Source: Plumapathes pennacea (Eukaryota; Cnidaria; Anthozoa; Antipatharia; Myriopathidae). Taken from it: a DNA stretch of 64,000 nucleotides. The stretch spans positions 24,842,508 to 24,906,507 of the forward strand of contig OZ038464.1 of assembly GCA_964036295.1 (NCBI GenBank), given 5' to 3'. Numbering within the stretch: position 1 is the first letter of the stretch; each line of letters opens with the position of its first letter. The translations under genes and the position numbers were made by a program. Of the stretch, positions 32,666 to 44,900 are shown piece by piece. Under the pieces are notes generated by a model. That model was not told the DNA's origin. It was given only the letters and a program-made list of their open reading frames with translations, and ran no database searches.

Positions 32666-33816
32666 GGTTTCATTTGAGCAAGATGTCAAAAGCCAAGTTC
32701 TCTATGTGTGATATTTTTCTGGTGAGAAACTGGGAAGTCTCTCTTGGGAGTTCCGCTCTTGTCCCTACTGTCCATTTTAGTATATTCTGGTCTCGACGCA
32801 ACTCACGCCGCGAACTCGCTGGCAACGCCAAATCAACTGGGTCCCTGCAACTTCATCGTTTGAGAAAGCTCGCCATTTCTGTCCGTTGGTACTTTTTCCG
32901 GTCGTCTTTGTTAAAACTAGATTACCCTTGACGGGATTCAACTAGCGATCCAATTCTTAAAATTTTGTGAACTTAACCTCCGTGCGGACGTCCTCCCAGC
33001 CTTGCACAATACAAGAGAAGCTTGGCACGGCCGCGAGCGGTGCGAGAAGACGAGACTCGCTTAGTGTGTTCAATTCACATTAGAGAATTTAGCGTCTTCA
33101 AATTGCAGTCACTTGAAGCCGACAGGCGTTCGCATTTGGAAATAAAGAGGAAACGTAATATCATCTCCACACCTTGGCTGTCATAATTACGTTTTTGCGA
33201 ACTGTTCATCAACATGGCTGCTATTAGAAAACGTTTTTAGCGCTAAAGTTTCCTGCGTATAATTGACCGTTCCACTTGGGTTCATTCACATCGAATGGTA
33301 CAATTAATGCCGATAAGCAAGCGAAGAAAAGCTTCGAGATCCACACATAGAGTAACCAGAGAGAACCAGAGAATCACAAACTTCAGATGTCATTTGCTGT
33401 CATAACCCTGTTTCCGGCATTAGTGGATCTGCACTGTGATTGGCCGGGATCACATAGATTGTTTACTTTGCTAGCTCCAGGCCATTTGAAAAGTAGTCTA
33501 CTCAAAAATAAAATTCAGATCTTCGCGCCGCCGTGAAATATTCTCTATTTATGCATCGTTATCAACATGCTACCCCTATAAATCACATCATAAAGTAAAC
33601 TATCAACACCAAGCTACAACTAGGACATTTTATGCTTGATTCAAAACATTTAGAAAACTATTTTTTACCACAACACACTAGATTCTCTCTCTCTGATTGG
33701 TCAATTTACTGTGGTAAATAAGAGTCCAGACAACGATGCTGACGCCAGCATGTCACGCTTTGCAGCAAAATACAACGAGACTTTCCTGTTTATTTCTAAA
33801 TATCTTGGTAAAAAAC
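32666..33816. other. Intergenic stretch, nothing recognised
   Basis: No coding frame with recognisable similarity. GTGGTAAATAAGAGTCCA near 33711-33728 is an outlying copy of the arm sequence of the palindrome 33817-33997. Confidence 0.5.
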
Positions 33817-33997
33817 AAATTTCCACTAGTTTGCCATGGTGTGGACTCTTATTTACCATGATTTACGTCATCACATGGTCAAAATTTGTTGTGGACTCAC
33901 TCGGCAAAGCGCCTCGTGAGTCAACAACATTTAGACCAAGTGATGACGTAAATCGTGGTAAATAAGAGTCCACACCATAGTAAACCAGTGGAAATTT
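33817..33997. repeat. Near-perfect 181-bp palindrome (foldback element)
   Basis: The left arm starts AAATTTCCACTAGTTTGCCA and the right arm ends with its inverse near 33997. Arms of about 85 bases pair with few mismatches, including TGTGGACTCTTATTTACCA and the ATTTACGTCATCAC block, around a short GC-rich loop. No transposase or clear target duplication is seen. Confidence 0.8.
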
Positions 33998-34800
33998 ATT
34001 AAATTCATGTCCAAAATACTGTGGAATGATCCAGCATCGTACCTATCATTTGCCTGTTTATGCATGTTTATAATATACTGAATGAAGCCTACCAGTAAGT
34101 CATTAATGTGAATTTGTAAAGTTTTTGGTAATGCTCTGAGATTATTAAATTATTGAATTTACACTGAGGTTTTGTAGTCATTTGTCTAATTATACTGCTA
34201 AAGTTTTCATTCTTTGGTCTCTTGTTCAGTTGCAGACTCCTGTGGTTGTTTTAAGGACTTCACTTAGACTGTCTCTTTAAACCATAAGCATCCAGAGTTA
34301 TTTCTGTACTCTCTTAGGTATGCTGGGTTAATATGCAGTTTAAGTTGTTCTGGTTTTATCTTGCAATTTTGTTTAGGTATTACAGACTTTAGGCTAGGGT
34401 TGTAACAGCACAACTTTCTGGGGAATAATCCAGAGATGGAGGAGGAAGTACTCCTCAGAATTTCTGGTGGGGGTGTGCTACATGGTTTTATAGCCCTGCC
34501 CCTTTTTCAGACCAAAATTGTCAATTTTGTGTATCTTTCACAGACCACCCCCCAAATTCGTAGCCTCTAATATTTTATGTCTCATATCAAAACCACACCC
34601 TATCCCAGGCAAAACAGGCAAATCAACCTGTAACCCTTTGGGACAGCACATACCTATATGGCTTATCTAAGGGAGTAGCCCTATGGGAATCCAGAATATA
34701 AGAAGACAATTTTTTCACTGAAATCTGCAGGAAACTATGTATCTTTTTTTTGTTTTTAATTTAATACATTATTATAATACAAACAGTTTCACAACATACT
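33998..34800. other. Intergenic stretch, nothing recognised
   Basis: AT-rich, no supported gene. Confidence 0.5.
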
Positions 34801-35045
34801 ACAATCCCGGACAAAATGTGTTGACACATGCTTTAAATGTCGTACTTTTGTCAAAATTACCATGCTGTGAGTCACCAGTTCCGAAGAAAACTGCTTTTAA
34901 TCACCCCCCTCCCCGTATCAATGTTGTAGCTTGAATTTGGAAGAGTTCCTGTAAGCCTTTGACGGAAAATCGTTGCTAAATAATTAATTTATCAACATTG
35001 AATGGGGGGAGGGGAAAATGTGTCAACACTTTTGTCCAAGATTGT
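34801..35045. mobile_element. 245-bp MITE with ACAATC ends, copy 1
   Basis: Starts ACAATCCCGGACAAAATGTG and ends with the inverse of ACAATCTTGGACAAAAGTGT, giving imperfect terminal repeats of about 30 bp. A second copy of the same length lies at 36357-36601 in the same orientation, and the two look identical or nearly so. No clear target duplication, so the superfamily is not assigned. Confidence 0.8.
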
Positions 35046-36356
35046 CCGAATACAAAATAGCAAGAAAGTAACTTCTGTCATAGCTAAGGGCCGTGAAAAG
35101 CCTTCTCTTTTGTTAAACGCGAGGGTTGAATGCAGTTATAAAGGCTAGGTTGTAGCGGTAGTCTATTTTGGGATGCCAGAGGCAGAAAAGTAAGATTTAT
35201 TTATAGGCCGGAGCCAGTAGTTCATTTAGTTATATCGGATTTTGATACTCAGAAAGCGACAACTGCCAAAAAGTTCATGAAGATGATTATGTGAGTACAC
35301 ACGTTTCAAATTAAGAAATAAGAGCACCTTATGTGAAAGTACAACATTAAATTGGTGCCGTTCCGTGCCCTGGAAAGCAACCTAAATGCATTTCGAGAAC
35401 CGCGTCCTACACAGGAGATATACGAAAGGTTGACAATATTGACTCCGAAATCCCACAGAAAGGGCAATGTCATATTGAAAATGGTCTTAAATGTATCGCA
35501 AATGGTTGCCTATGTGGAATTTTATGATCTGGAGAGGTTGAAATATGACACGGTTTACAACGGTTTACACGGTTTACACTACGAACTATAAATAGAATCT
35601 GTCTAATCCTCTTTACTCTGTGGTGTAAACCGTTGAAAGTGTAAACCGTTGGAAATCCTAAATAAATGCAACACAAACTATAGTTTTATATCGTATTCGG
35701 ATAAAATATCACTCTTTATGCCATTCCAAGTGGTTTTGTAACAATTTTTCCAATTTTTTAGTGAAATTTACCTAACGCGAGGGCGTGCGTTATTCTGCCA
35801 ATTAAAACTAATTAACATAATCGTCTGATTCAGTTGCGTTGCATGTCATTTTATCAAGCTTTTGGCTGTTGAGCGACACTTAAAAACTTTCACCGACGAC
35901 AAAGCAGTTCTGTAGCCGACTTTTCCATTCACTCAGTCGCTCTAATTGGGGCACAATTCGCACTTAGAAATGTATTGCTCGTTGTATGTGCGCTTGTCAT
36001 GATGTATTATTCGTCTATTTTCGAGTGACTTTCACCCGTATTGATCTCGAACAGGTTGCACTGCCCACTGTTGAATCACGCAAATTCGATGGAAATACGG
36101 TACCCCGTATAGGATCATAAGAAAACACACAAACTCTTACGATCTAAAGAAATCTTCTCTTGAAACATGATCTGACTCGACGCGCATTTATTCAACTACT
36201 GTAAGCGGATGCTTCATTCAACTGTCAATTTCTAACTCGAGGTGATATAAGCTTACATTTCAGCCAAAATAAAGCACTCGGTGTTTCTCAATCTTCACTG
36301 CGTTTTCAAACTTTTCTGGAAAACCATTACGTGTACAATTAGAAAACCGCATTCAG
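35046..36356. other. Intergenic stretch between two copies of the ACAATC MITE
   Basis: Holds a small cluster of ACGGTTTACAC motifs in both orientations (about 35550-35655) that could form a hairpin. No gene recognised. Confidence 0.5.
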
Positions 36357-36601
36357 ACAATCCCGGACAAAATGTGTTGACACATGCTTTAAATGTCGTA
36401 CTTTTGTCAAAATTACCATGCTGTGAGTCACCAGTTCCGAAGAAAACTGCTTTTAATCACCCCCCTCCCCGTATCAATGTTGTAGCTTGAATTTGGAAGA
36501 GTTCCTGTAAGCCTTTGACGGAAAATCGTTGCTAAATAATTAATTTATCAACATTGAATGGGGGGAGGGGAAAATGTGTCAACACTTTTGTCCAAGATTG
36601 T
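36357..36601. mobile_element. 245-bp MITE with ACAATC ends, copy 2
   Basis: Same sequence and length as 34801-35045. The flanks differ, which shows that these are the element borders. Confidence 0.8.
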
Positions 36602-37197
36602 AGGTGCGGAAAGAGAATGACATTGATAACGACGAAAAACTTCAGGGCTCCAACCGGAATCGACCTTCTTGAAATAATTGCGAAGACATTGACAAATCTT
36701 GGTTTGATCGAGTCTTTGACCATCCTTGTGCCCTAACATATATATATGCTAGAAGTACAGTGAGGATCGAGAACATGACATTCACTGAATAGATACTTTA
36801 GTGAGACGACTAAAAGTTAAATCGGACGACTGGTTTTCTACCGAACGGTCGGAAAGAGAAGCGAGAAAGAAGGCCCCAAGAAACGTGGGCAACCAGTTTC
36901 TTAGGCTTGGTCATCCAACATTTAGCGTCGGACAACATGGATTTTTTTTACTTCGAGCATTACGTTAGCCCAACAAACAGAATACCACAAAAGCAGAGAA
37001 TTGACAGAACAAAAATTTGCAGCAAAGACAGTTAAATGCGTGTAGGTAACACGAACGAGAAGAGACCACCGAAACACGAGAGTAAACATCTCTTTTATAT
37101 AGTCCTCATTGATGTAATTTGTGTTTATAGCTGATACGCACCCAGCAAAAATCGTCAGAATGTGAAATGGAAACTAAGGGAGAACTGTATCAGTTCG
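36602..37197. other. Intergenic stretch, nothing recognised
   Basis: Overlapping frames on both strands at 36532-36739 extend the MITE into unique sequence and have no recognisable similarity. Confidence 0.5.
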
Positions 37198-37202
37198 CTA
37201 CT

Positions 37203-38049
37203 CAGGGGTGGATGCAGCCTTTTTCGTGACCAGTGCGAGCGCCGAGAAATTGTAAATTTGCAATTTTCCGCTTGAATGGATTTTACATTTTTCACATGCC
37301 GTTGTCCAAAACGTGAGCGGAGATCGAAATAGCTTGTTCAGCTTTGCGCCATTCTTTCCATATTCCATCCCAAAACAGACACAAGGCAAACAGAACGCGC
37401 CATCCAAGTACTTGGAATAAACCAGCCAAGAGTGACGAACGAGCCAGTCTGGTTTAAGTCGTCTAAGTCGGCCGCCGCTTTCTTTCGTCAAAGGGAACTC
37501 GAAGAGCGTATCTGGCTTCCAGATATTTTGAATAAATCGGAACTTTTCTGCGTCAGAAAATCTAGCGATTTCTTGATACACTATTCCGATATCGAACGCT
37601 GAACAATCGCGTCTTTAAGACAAACAGGATTTCCTCGAGCATGTGACGCCATCGCACGGGTATTTATAAAGGCTGACCAGTTCACGACCGGTGCACAAGA
37701 ATCACGAGGGCCAATAGGAGGCGATCATGACCAGTGCACAAATTGGCTAACCAATCATAGCGAGTCTTGATGGGTGCACTTATTTGACCTTTGCACTCAT
37801 TGACGTCTATTTGCGGAAAGACCGATTTTTCCCTTGCGATGTTTCACGACACGAATCGAATGTCGCAGGGTTGATTTAAACGGTACAATTCATTTTGTCA
37901 CTGTGTCGCAAGTGGGATAAACAATAGTCGCGTCTGTGTAAGGATGTATTGAAGAACAGTTTTCAACCTCATAAATTGCGAGTATGCTAATATTAGAAAG
38001 ATTTGACTGGTTTATTGGAACTGGTGGCACTGGTCTGGATCCACCCCTG
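37203..38049 (-). mobile_element. hAT-type transposon relic with ZMYM/TTF-like transposase N terminus
   Basis: Ends CAGGGGTGGATGCAG and the inverse of CAGGGGTGGATCCAG fit hAT termini. CTACT flanks both sides (37198-37202 and 38050-38054), a 5-bp duplication as in the hAT5 group. A minus-strand frame (about 37620-37198) encodes a fragment with RHSWLVYS and AFCLPCVCF, typical of the TTF-type zinc finger of ZMYM1-like hAT transposases. It has no ATG and runs out through the element end, so it is a decayed, internally deleted copy. Confidence 0.75.
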
Positions 38050-39055
38050 CTACTGATATGGTGAAGAGGGAAACATGTAAAAATTCAGTTGGAAAAGGGT
38101 CTAAAAATAACCCAAACGATAGTGTCATTGATTTGAGTTTGTCGGTTGTCACAGTAGATGCAAGGTGTGCTGGGCGAAAGTTGTTATAATCTTGTCGATA
38201 AGAAAAGAGAGACATCGACGATTCGAGATCTTAAACCACCCCTTCTTAACATTTCCCCCAAAGCGCGAACAAGTAACCACAAGCGTGATTTTTTTAAAAG
38301 AATATTCAGTACGTCTAACCAAAACGATCATATGAGCGCTATAAACGAAGAGAAACTTTGAGGTGCAGGACGGTTTGCAACAACGAACGACGCGCTTCTT
38401 TAGGCATACGCATGCAAGGTGCATCGACTGACATGAAAGGTCAACAAATAGGAGCAGCCGGATTAAAACATAAACTCGCAAAACATAGCGTAAACTTACC
38501 TCGAGCTCTTGTCCAAGGCAAACGAATATTGGGTTTTGTACGAATATGACAATTCGCGGACCTGAGTAGACGAAAATAGTGGGATTAAACAGTCAGCTGG
38601 ACTATTTGAACAGCTCTGTGCGCGAAATCCACGATACAATACACATTATCTTGGGGGTGGGACCAAATATACTTCCTGACATGTGTCAGAGAGGCTACCA
38701 CTATTTGATGGTTCAACTGACAGATTTTAATATCACCAAGTATAAACGGATCAAATGTTGAAACGAGGCCAGAGTCAAAACGTAAAGCGATGGGGGGAAA
38801 TTTCGTCACCCGAAAATTGCCTGTGAATAAAATCAGAGTGGCGCTTGTATCTCCTGCGCGTACAGACTTTACAGTACAGTTTGTGCGTACAATTTTTTTT
38901 CTTGCTTCAATCGTCTTCCTTCTACTTCCTTGTATGTCTTTTCGCTGACATGCCCTGTGATATGTTGCTTGTTTCAGCATGGTGTGTGCACCGTCTCACG
39001 CCACACGATCCACTTCCCTTTGCGATGAAGCGTGTTGAATGGTTCCTCTGCTCAC

Positions 39056-39239
39056 CTGTTCCCCTTTGAAAAGTGACTCGCCATCAGTCAGGTTTGTCCA
39101 GTAGACAAGTTTTCCCCAACTGCGCACGGTCAACGTTGGAGAGGCTTTTTTCCACACAATAAGTTGTTCAAATCCATTCAGTAAAACATGTAGGGTGGTA
39201 AGTGATGGAAGTGTTACTGTCACCTCTTTAAGGGTTTTC
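39056..39239 (-). other. Possible orphan coding exon
   Basis: Minus-strand frame between acceptor CTAGCAG and donor GAACAG|GTGAGC, about 61 codons with protein-like composition (contains LLNGFEQLIVWKK and SWGKLVYWTNL). Neither the family nor neighbouring exons are recognised. Confidence 0.3.
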
Positions 39240-39479
39240 TGCTGCTAGAGAACTTTCATAAAATATTGCAATGTGATTTGAAAAGGTAAAAGTTAGCCAA
39301 AACCTACCGAGAACTTCAGTTTAAAGTTTCGATAACTGAGTAAAAGTTTGCACATGCAGCACACATTAATTTTGTTAGTGTATAATACTTCACATGAACG
39401 AGTTACGTGTTTTTGTCAAACGTAAGGTTTTAGCTAGGATTTAGCTCTTTACTGATCTGTTTTCTTTTTCTGGTGGCAG

Positions 39480-39543
39480 ATTTAAAGACCTTATACCGCA
39501 ACATGGAGATTCTCGAAATAGACTCCGGAGGCAGGAGTTACCG
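39480..39543 (+). other. Possible small exon
   Basis: 64 bp between a pyrimidine-rich acceptor (TTTTTCTGGTGGCAG) and the strong donor ACCG|GTGAGTAT. It encodes LKTLYRNMEILEIDSGG in one frame. No partner exons identified. Confidence 0.25.
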
Positions 39544-39823
39544 GTGAGTATAGCATGCTACACAAAGCAACTAAATTAAGCAGTCAGAGTCGTTTTAATG
39601 AGTCAGAGTCATTTTTCAAATGATACCACTTAGGTATTGGTGGTTTGCACGATCGGGCATCGGAAAATTATCTTCTAAATCATTGATCTCAAACATTGTT
39701 TGATGTCTCGAATCGATAGATATGTTGAAAATACATCATTAGGCAAAATTATAGAGGAATTTCACTCTGCGGTGTGAGTGTATCGAGACCTGATCTCCGA
39801 CGAAATTTAATAGGGCTTTGCAT

Positions 39824-39860
39824 GCCATGTTGGTGTACAGCTTCTGTACACCAACATGGC
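39824..39860. repeat. Perfect 17-bp inverted repeat with 3-nt loop
   Basis: The arms read CCATGTTGGTGTACAG and CTGTACACCAACATGG around CTT, and one more base pairs outside. The right arm runs on into CCAACATGGCGAC, which resembles a YY1 site. Could be a regulatory palindrome or a small foldback element. Confidence 0.7.
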
Positions 39861-41015
39861 GACCTTTTTCTTGTGGCACGAACTAAAGCTAATTTAATTC
39901 TTAATTTGATTCTGTATTGCTTGGAATTAGTTCCCATCCACTCTTTAAATAATTCTAGAATTAAAAGATTCTTTTCACCGCCGCCCTACGATCTGCCCCT
40001 GGGTAACGGAGGATGGATTCATTGCAATTTCAGCGACGTCAGTAAATTTCCCTCGAAAATTGAAGCCGTCGCAAAACAAAACATGCCAGTCGTTTCAACA
40101 ATGCTTTGGGCACACAAAGCTTTCCTTCAAATTTTTTATGTCAAAGTTCCATGTCTTTCAAAGTGAAATACGTATGTGCAACGAATACCTTGACCGCAAA
40201 GGCGGTAAACAAATGAATCGGATTTTGTCATTGTTTAGTTTTAGTTTTACTAGAAATACGATAATCGCATATACCCCCTCACTCTGCCATTGATGGGACT
40301 TTTACTTTGGTAACTCCCAACAAGAGTAGCCTTTGTTTTACCGAAATGTTGACTCAATCTTTTCTTCGAACTCAAGTGCTACACGCAAAGGAAAGAGAAA
40401 AAGAATGGTGTGTGTTATACTTTTGCGTTGAAAAAAGAATCGATTGCGTGACGAAGTACGTATTTCCCACGGTCGGCACGTCAAATTAATTCATACAGTC
40501 TGCCAAGCACGTTCTCAAAATTTAATACTCAAAGTTTGAAGTTGGTCGGCCGTCGTAGTACGGGAAAAAAGGAACACTGATTTTCCAATTTTGAATTCAT
40601 AGGCAGTACAATTAAATAGGCTTCCTGTGCGATTTGTTTTTACTCTGGACTGCATGCTCCAGACTCAGGCATGCATATTTAATAGGCTCGAATTGTTTTG
40701 TATGTGAACCCACTCAAAACAGCAAGATTTCTCCCAGAATCAAAGCAAAACTTGAACAGTTTACTTCAAATTATACACGGGCTTCAGACCTAGTAATACT
40801 TCTAAGGGCTTGTGAACGATTCTCGCTGCAATCACCGCGTGTCAGATTACAGAAAAATAAGACATCTGACTAAATCATTCAAGACTCCAAGTTCCGATTG
40901 CTCTGAGCGAATACGGTAGCCGAAACTGGCGACAGAAGCGTAGTAAAACAATACTTCGAGGGAAAATGATCAGCATACAGATTTTAATACATTCTTGAAG
41001 TGATCGAGTTACAAG

Positions 41016-41574
41016 CTATACGGGATAGAATATATTTGTCACGGTGATTGTTCGATTTCCACTGACTAACCTTTGTTGCTTGTCCTTTCTAAATAAGTAT
41101 CTGAGTTTAACACAAAACGGCGTCTGAAGCTCCCGATTTGCTTTCAAGCGCTGTTCCCTTTGCGGAGTTGTCTGTGTTACCCGCTTCTGTTCATGTCGCT
41201 TTTGGTCGGCATTCATGCGCTGTTGTCTTTGCGGAGTCTTCTCTTCGGCCCGCTTTTTCTCCTGAAGGTCTCGATTCGCTTTCAAGCGCTGTTCTCTTTG
41301 CGGAGTTGTCTGTGTTACCCGCTTCTCTTCATGTCGCTTTCGATCGGCATTCATGCGCTGTTTTCTTTTCGGTCATGGTTCCGTCTTTTGTCGAGACGAA
41401 CTGGCGCTGTTCGATCGTTTCACGATTCCGCCTTGCTCGTGCCTGTTCCCTTCTCTTTTGAAGACGAGCTTCGCGAGACTGTTGTGTTTCAAGTTTCCGG
41501 TTTTCAAGTTTTCCATTTTCGTGAACACAGCTACGATATACTGTAGTTGCTTCGTTCAATCTAATTTCTCTCAT
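41016..41574 (-). pseudogene. Frameshifted REQR-repeat protein fragment
   Basis: Minus strand. A frame starts at ATG 41574 and becomes strongly basic (REARLQKRREQARARRNRETIEQRQ-like). Around 41330-41355 the same repeat theme continues in another frame (TPQREQRLKANR, TPQRQQRMNADQKR), suggesting one frameshift or an unseen intron. The units are about 24 residues with a T-P/E-Q-R-x-x-R-L core. Such Arg/Glu-rich repeats occur next to Helitron- and PIF1-helicase-like proteins in invertebrates, but no helicase is visible. No transmembrane or catalytic part. Confidence 0.4.
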
Positions 41575-41576
41575 TG

Positions 41577-41750
41577 CGAGTAAAACTACAGGGCCACACG
41601 TGATCGATCCGGCCTTTGTTATTGGTTCTGCAGCGACGCGATAGGAACTGGGGACGAGGTCGCACGCAAGACTGACAGACTGACAGACTGACAGACGAAC
41701 ATTAGATTTCGAGATGGCGGCAGGCTTGGAGTCTCCGATAAGGCGATAAT
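41577..41750. repeat. Direct duplicate, copy 1, upstream of the REQR-repeat frame
   Basis: Shares GAGTAAAAC, CACACGTGATCGATCCGGCC, a GACTGACA microsatellite and TTTCGAGATGGCG with 41817-41980. It contains an E-box CACGTG and may be a duplicated promoter of the minus-strand REQR frame. Confidence 0.7.
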
Positions 41751-41816
41751 ACTACTGCATTAGCGTCGTGAGTATTTCCCTCACTTCGTTCGGGGATTAA
41801 TTTCTCTAAGCTATTC

Positions 41817-41980
41817 CGAGTAAAACAACAGGGCACACGTGATCGATCCGGCCTTTGTTATTGGTTAGCGGGGTAACCGCGCCTAAAGTCGTACGCCAGA
41901 CTGACTGACTGACTGACTGACAGACAACGTTAAATTTCGAGATGGCGACAGGCTTGGAGTCCCCAAGTAGGCGGTATAAC
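41817..41980. repeat. Direct duplicate, copy 2
   Basis: See copy 1 at 41577-41750; the GACT repeat length and scattered bases differ. Confidence 0.7.
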
Positions 41981-44900
41981 ACAAGTAGGCGGTATAATAT
42001 ACCTCGGAAGCCGTTGAAAAGAAGCAGCCGGGTGGATCACTCTGCGTATTTCTTAGCCAGGCGACGTACAACACATCTATTCGGACAAAGGTTGACTTTC
42101 ATAAATTTTTGCATTGAAATCTGTATATGGAGGTATAGTTGCGACTTGCGTGATGAACGTGACTATCCGGTCAAGGCTTTAACTGGCACAAGTGCGACAA
42201 ATATCGCCTACCAATCGTATAATCGAACTTTAGGGAACCCGAGACAGAACTTTCGAAAGACTATAGGCAACGAGGCGAGCTTAGCGGCGACGCTTCTTAG
42301 ATTACAGTTTGCAACAACATTAGCCCGACCTTCATCTCATTGATCAGGGCAAAGGTTACGCCGGAAGATGATATCGTTTACAGTTGCTAACATCTGCCTG
42401 CTTTTACTGTGATTAGAGCTTCGCGGATGAGTGCAGCTACAGCTGTGGCAGTGTTAGTCACAAGTTTTGTTGAGGCTCTGTTAAACTTGTTAAACATATC
42501 CGTGAGTCAAAAACAGTTGCGCAACAATGACGGTTGGATATTGCGAAACTCGACTTTTACGGGCATTTTAAACGTATCTTGGTTTCTGTGTGCATTTCGT
42601 TGTCATTGTAGCAATTTTTGCTCGCTTTTTCCAAAAATAGGTGTCTACTGCATTTCTTCTATTTTTTTGCATGAAGAAATGGCATTTGCCACAGGCATCC
42701 CTCTTGCACCACATAATGATTTGTGACGTATTTCCGTTAGTTAACACCTATTTCGCATGCGAAAGAAGTGGGCAGTGAAATAATGACACTCAGACAAATT
42801 GCGGTTAAATGGGTGACTGATACCTGGGAGCTCAGAAGCCAGAGGCGCAGGGATGAGCCAGCTAGTGAGGTGCTTGTACCACACTAGGCGCGGGGGATGA
42901 GCCAGCTAGTGAAGTACTCGTAACAATAGGCGCGCGGGATGAGCAGCATGGATAGGGTATGCAAACCCTAGGCATGAAGGGGTCGTAGACCCACATTCAC
43001 CAGCAAGTGGTGTAGCACTGGCAGGTGAGCACCCGAGGCCAGTCACCAGTTTAATGGGATATGGGTGGGACGGGAAAATAACTGCACTACAGATATAACT
43101 GCGTGTTATCACCACACAAGCTCAACTAAAAGGACTAATGCGTAAGTGATACGGAGTGTATCAGGTTCTAAAAGCATTCCCATATCAAACTCTTCCCATA
43201 CAAATGGGAACATTTGTTGTTTTCTAGTCCCAATCTCACGCGGCCGAAAGCGGCCACGATAGATTTCAAAATGGCGGATAGATTCAAGAGGACTGAATAA
43301 CCGAATTGGTTTGTTTAGAAGACAAAATCGGATAAAAATATCAGAAAACCTTGTGAGATTGAAGTAATTTATGTCGACAAGGTTCGCCAGCAGTTGGAGT
43401 TCCACTATAAAGACTGAACTTCGAAATTCGATGATTGGTGGCGGTTCGATGTGGAGGCTCTTCAGTGTTTCCCGTTCCAGCGCGTGCAAAAATGTTTGTC
43501 CTGAGCAGTGAGCCGTTTAATGATCAAGCAATATGATTCTTTGGTCAGACTTCCCGTGAAACTAAAATAAAACTACGACGCCATATAGATTCAAACATGA
43601 CATGCATGCATGGCTGTTATCTGCATTTATACTGATCATGTTTCCAAGGAATTTTACAAGGAGTTTATATTTAAAGAATGCTTTTCACGCTGGCTCGCAA
43701 ACTGTCCACACAAAATGTGAGACACCTGATTTGTTCTACCTATTTTCCCCTCCTTCCAATGTTTTAACTTGAATAACAATAAATTGCAAGCTGTTTGAAA
43801 ACAGAAATGTAGCACATCCTCCAATGTTTCACATTGCACATGGCTTCCATGTGCCATCCTATTCTATAATGTGGCCAGAGATTAAATGCTTTGCACATAA
43901 AAAAGTGGAAACCATTAACATATATACAGTTTACCCATTTGTCAGCTACTGCTTCAAGAAACTAAATTTCCTGTTTACAAAAACCTGTTAGAAAAGACAA
44001 TTAACTTCATTATGATTTATAGGTCTAAAGTGTGTTTTTAAACTGTTTATCTCAGCCAACAGTATTTTGAGAATAAATTGATGTTTGCAAAGTCATTCCA
44101 TTTTAAAGTAGTGTTACCTGAAATCTGCACTCTGAGATTTTAACTGTTGGCTAAAACATCAGTATTTTAACTTTAAGTTTTTTATATCACCTGCACCATA
44201 ATTAATACTATATTAACTAAGATATAATTTTTTTAGTATGTACAATTTATTAGTATAGCACTGCACCTGCACTTCAATCTTTTAGTATTAGTGTATTCAC
44301 TAGTTGGAAGTATACTGTACATTCTAAGCTTAAGTTCAAAGTGTACACAGTTGTTGATATACAGAGCTATATCAATTTTTGACTGGAATATATGACAAGA
44401 AATACACTAAAATGTGGGTTGTGATTGTCCGAGTGACAATTTTCCTGAAGACTACTCTTACCCAGACAACCACAATCTACATGCTGTTCAAACTCTGGTT
44501 CAAACCATGCAAATACACTCAATCTTCTGATTTGTGATATATGCCTCATTCTAAAAATATTCCCATCGAGACAGCTTTATATGTGTTCTTTTAGAGCCCT
44601 TTTCACACAAAATACAAAGAGGAACGAGTTTTCTATTTTTTAATGAACCAGCCATTTTCATATTTCATGTGCTTACAAAACTATACATCTGAGAAATCAA
44701 AGCTATAATGGTTCCCCGCGAAATATGCCGGCGAGAGCATTTTCGGCGTATAAATACCGTATTTGAAAGTTACTGTTATCGTTCGAGACTCTCCGAATCA
44801 CAAAACAGGAATACGAAATTCATTTACTTGCTTATTTTGTAGCCAAGTGACCAAAGTTGTGCTCCAAAGGGGCCTTCCGAACCTTGATAAATCCTCTTCA

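Larger units (their letters stand above)
38055..41015. other. Gene-poor stretch with two doubtful exons and a perfect hairpin
   Basis: Contains the exon candidates 39056-39239 (-) and 39480-39543 (+) and the hairpin 39824-39860. The other frames show no recognisable similarity. Confidence 0.45.

Noticed and set aside
41942-42343. 133-codon plus-strand frame starting MATGLESPSRR
   Set aside because: Starts within a duplicated repeat block and has no recognisable domain.
43109-43489. 126-codon minus-strand frame
   Set aside because: No ATG start, no motif, AT-rich composition; likely chance.
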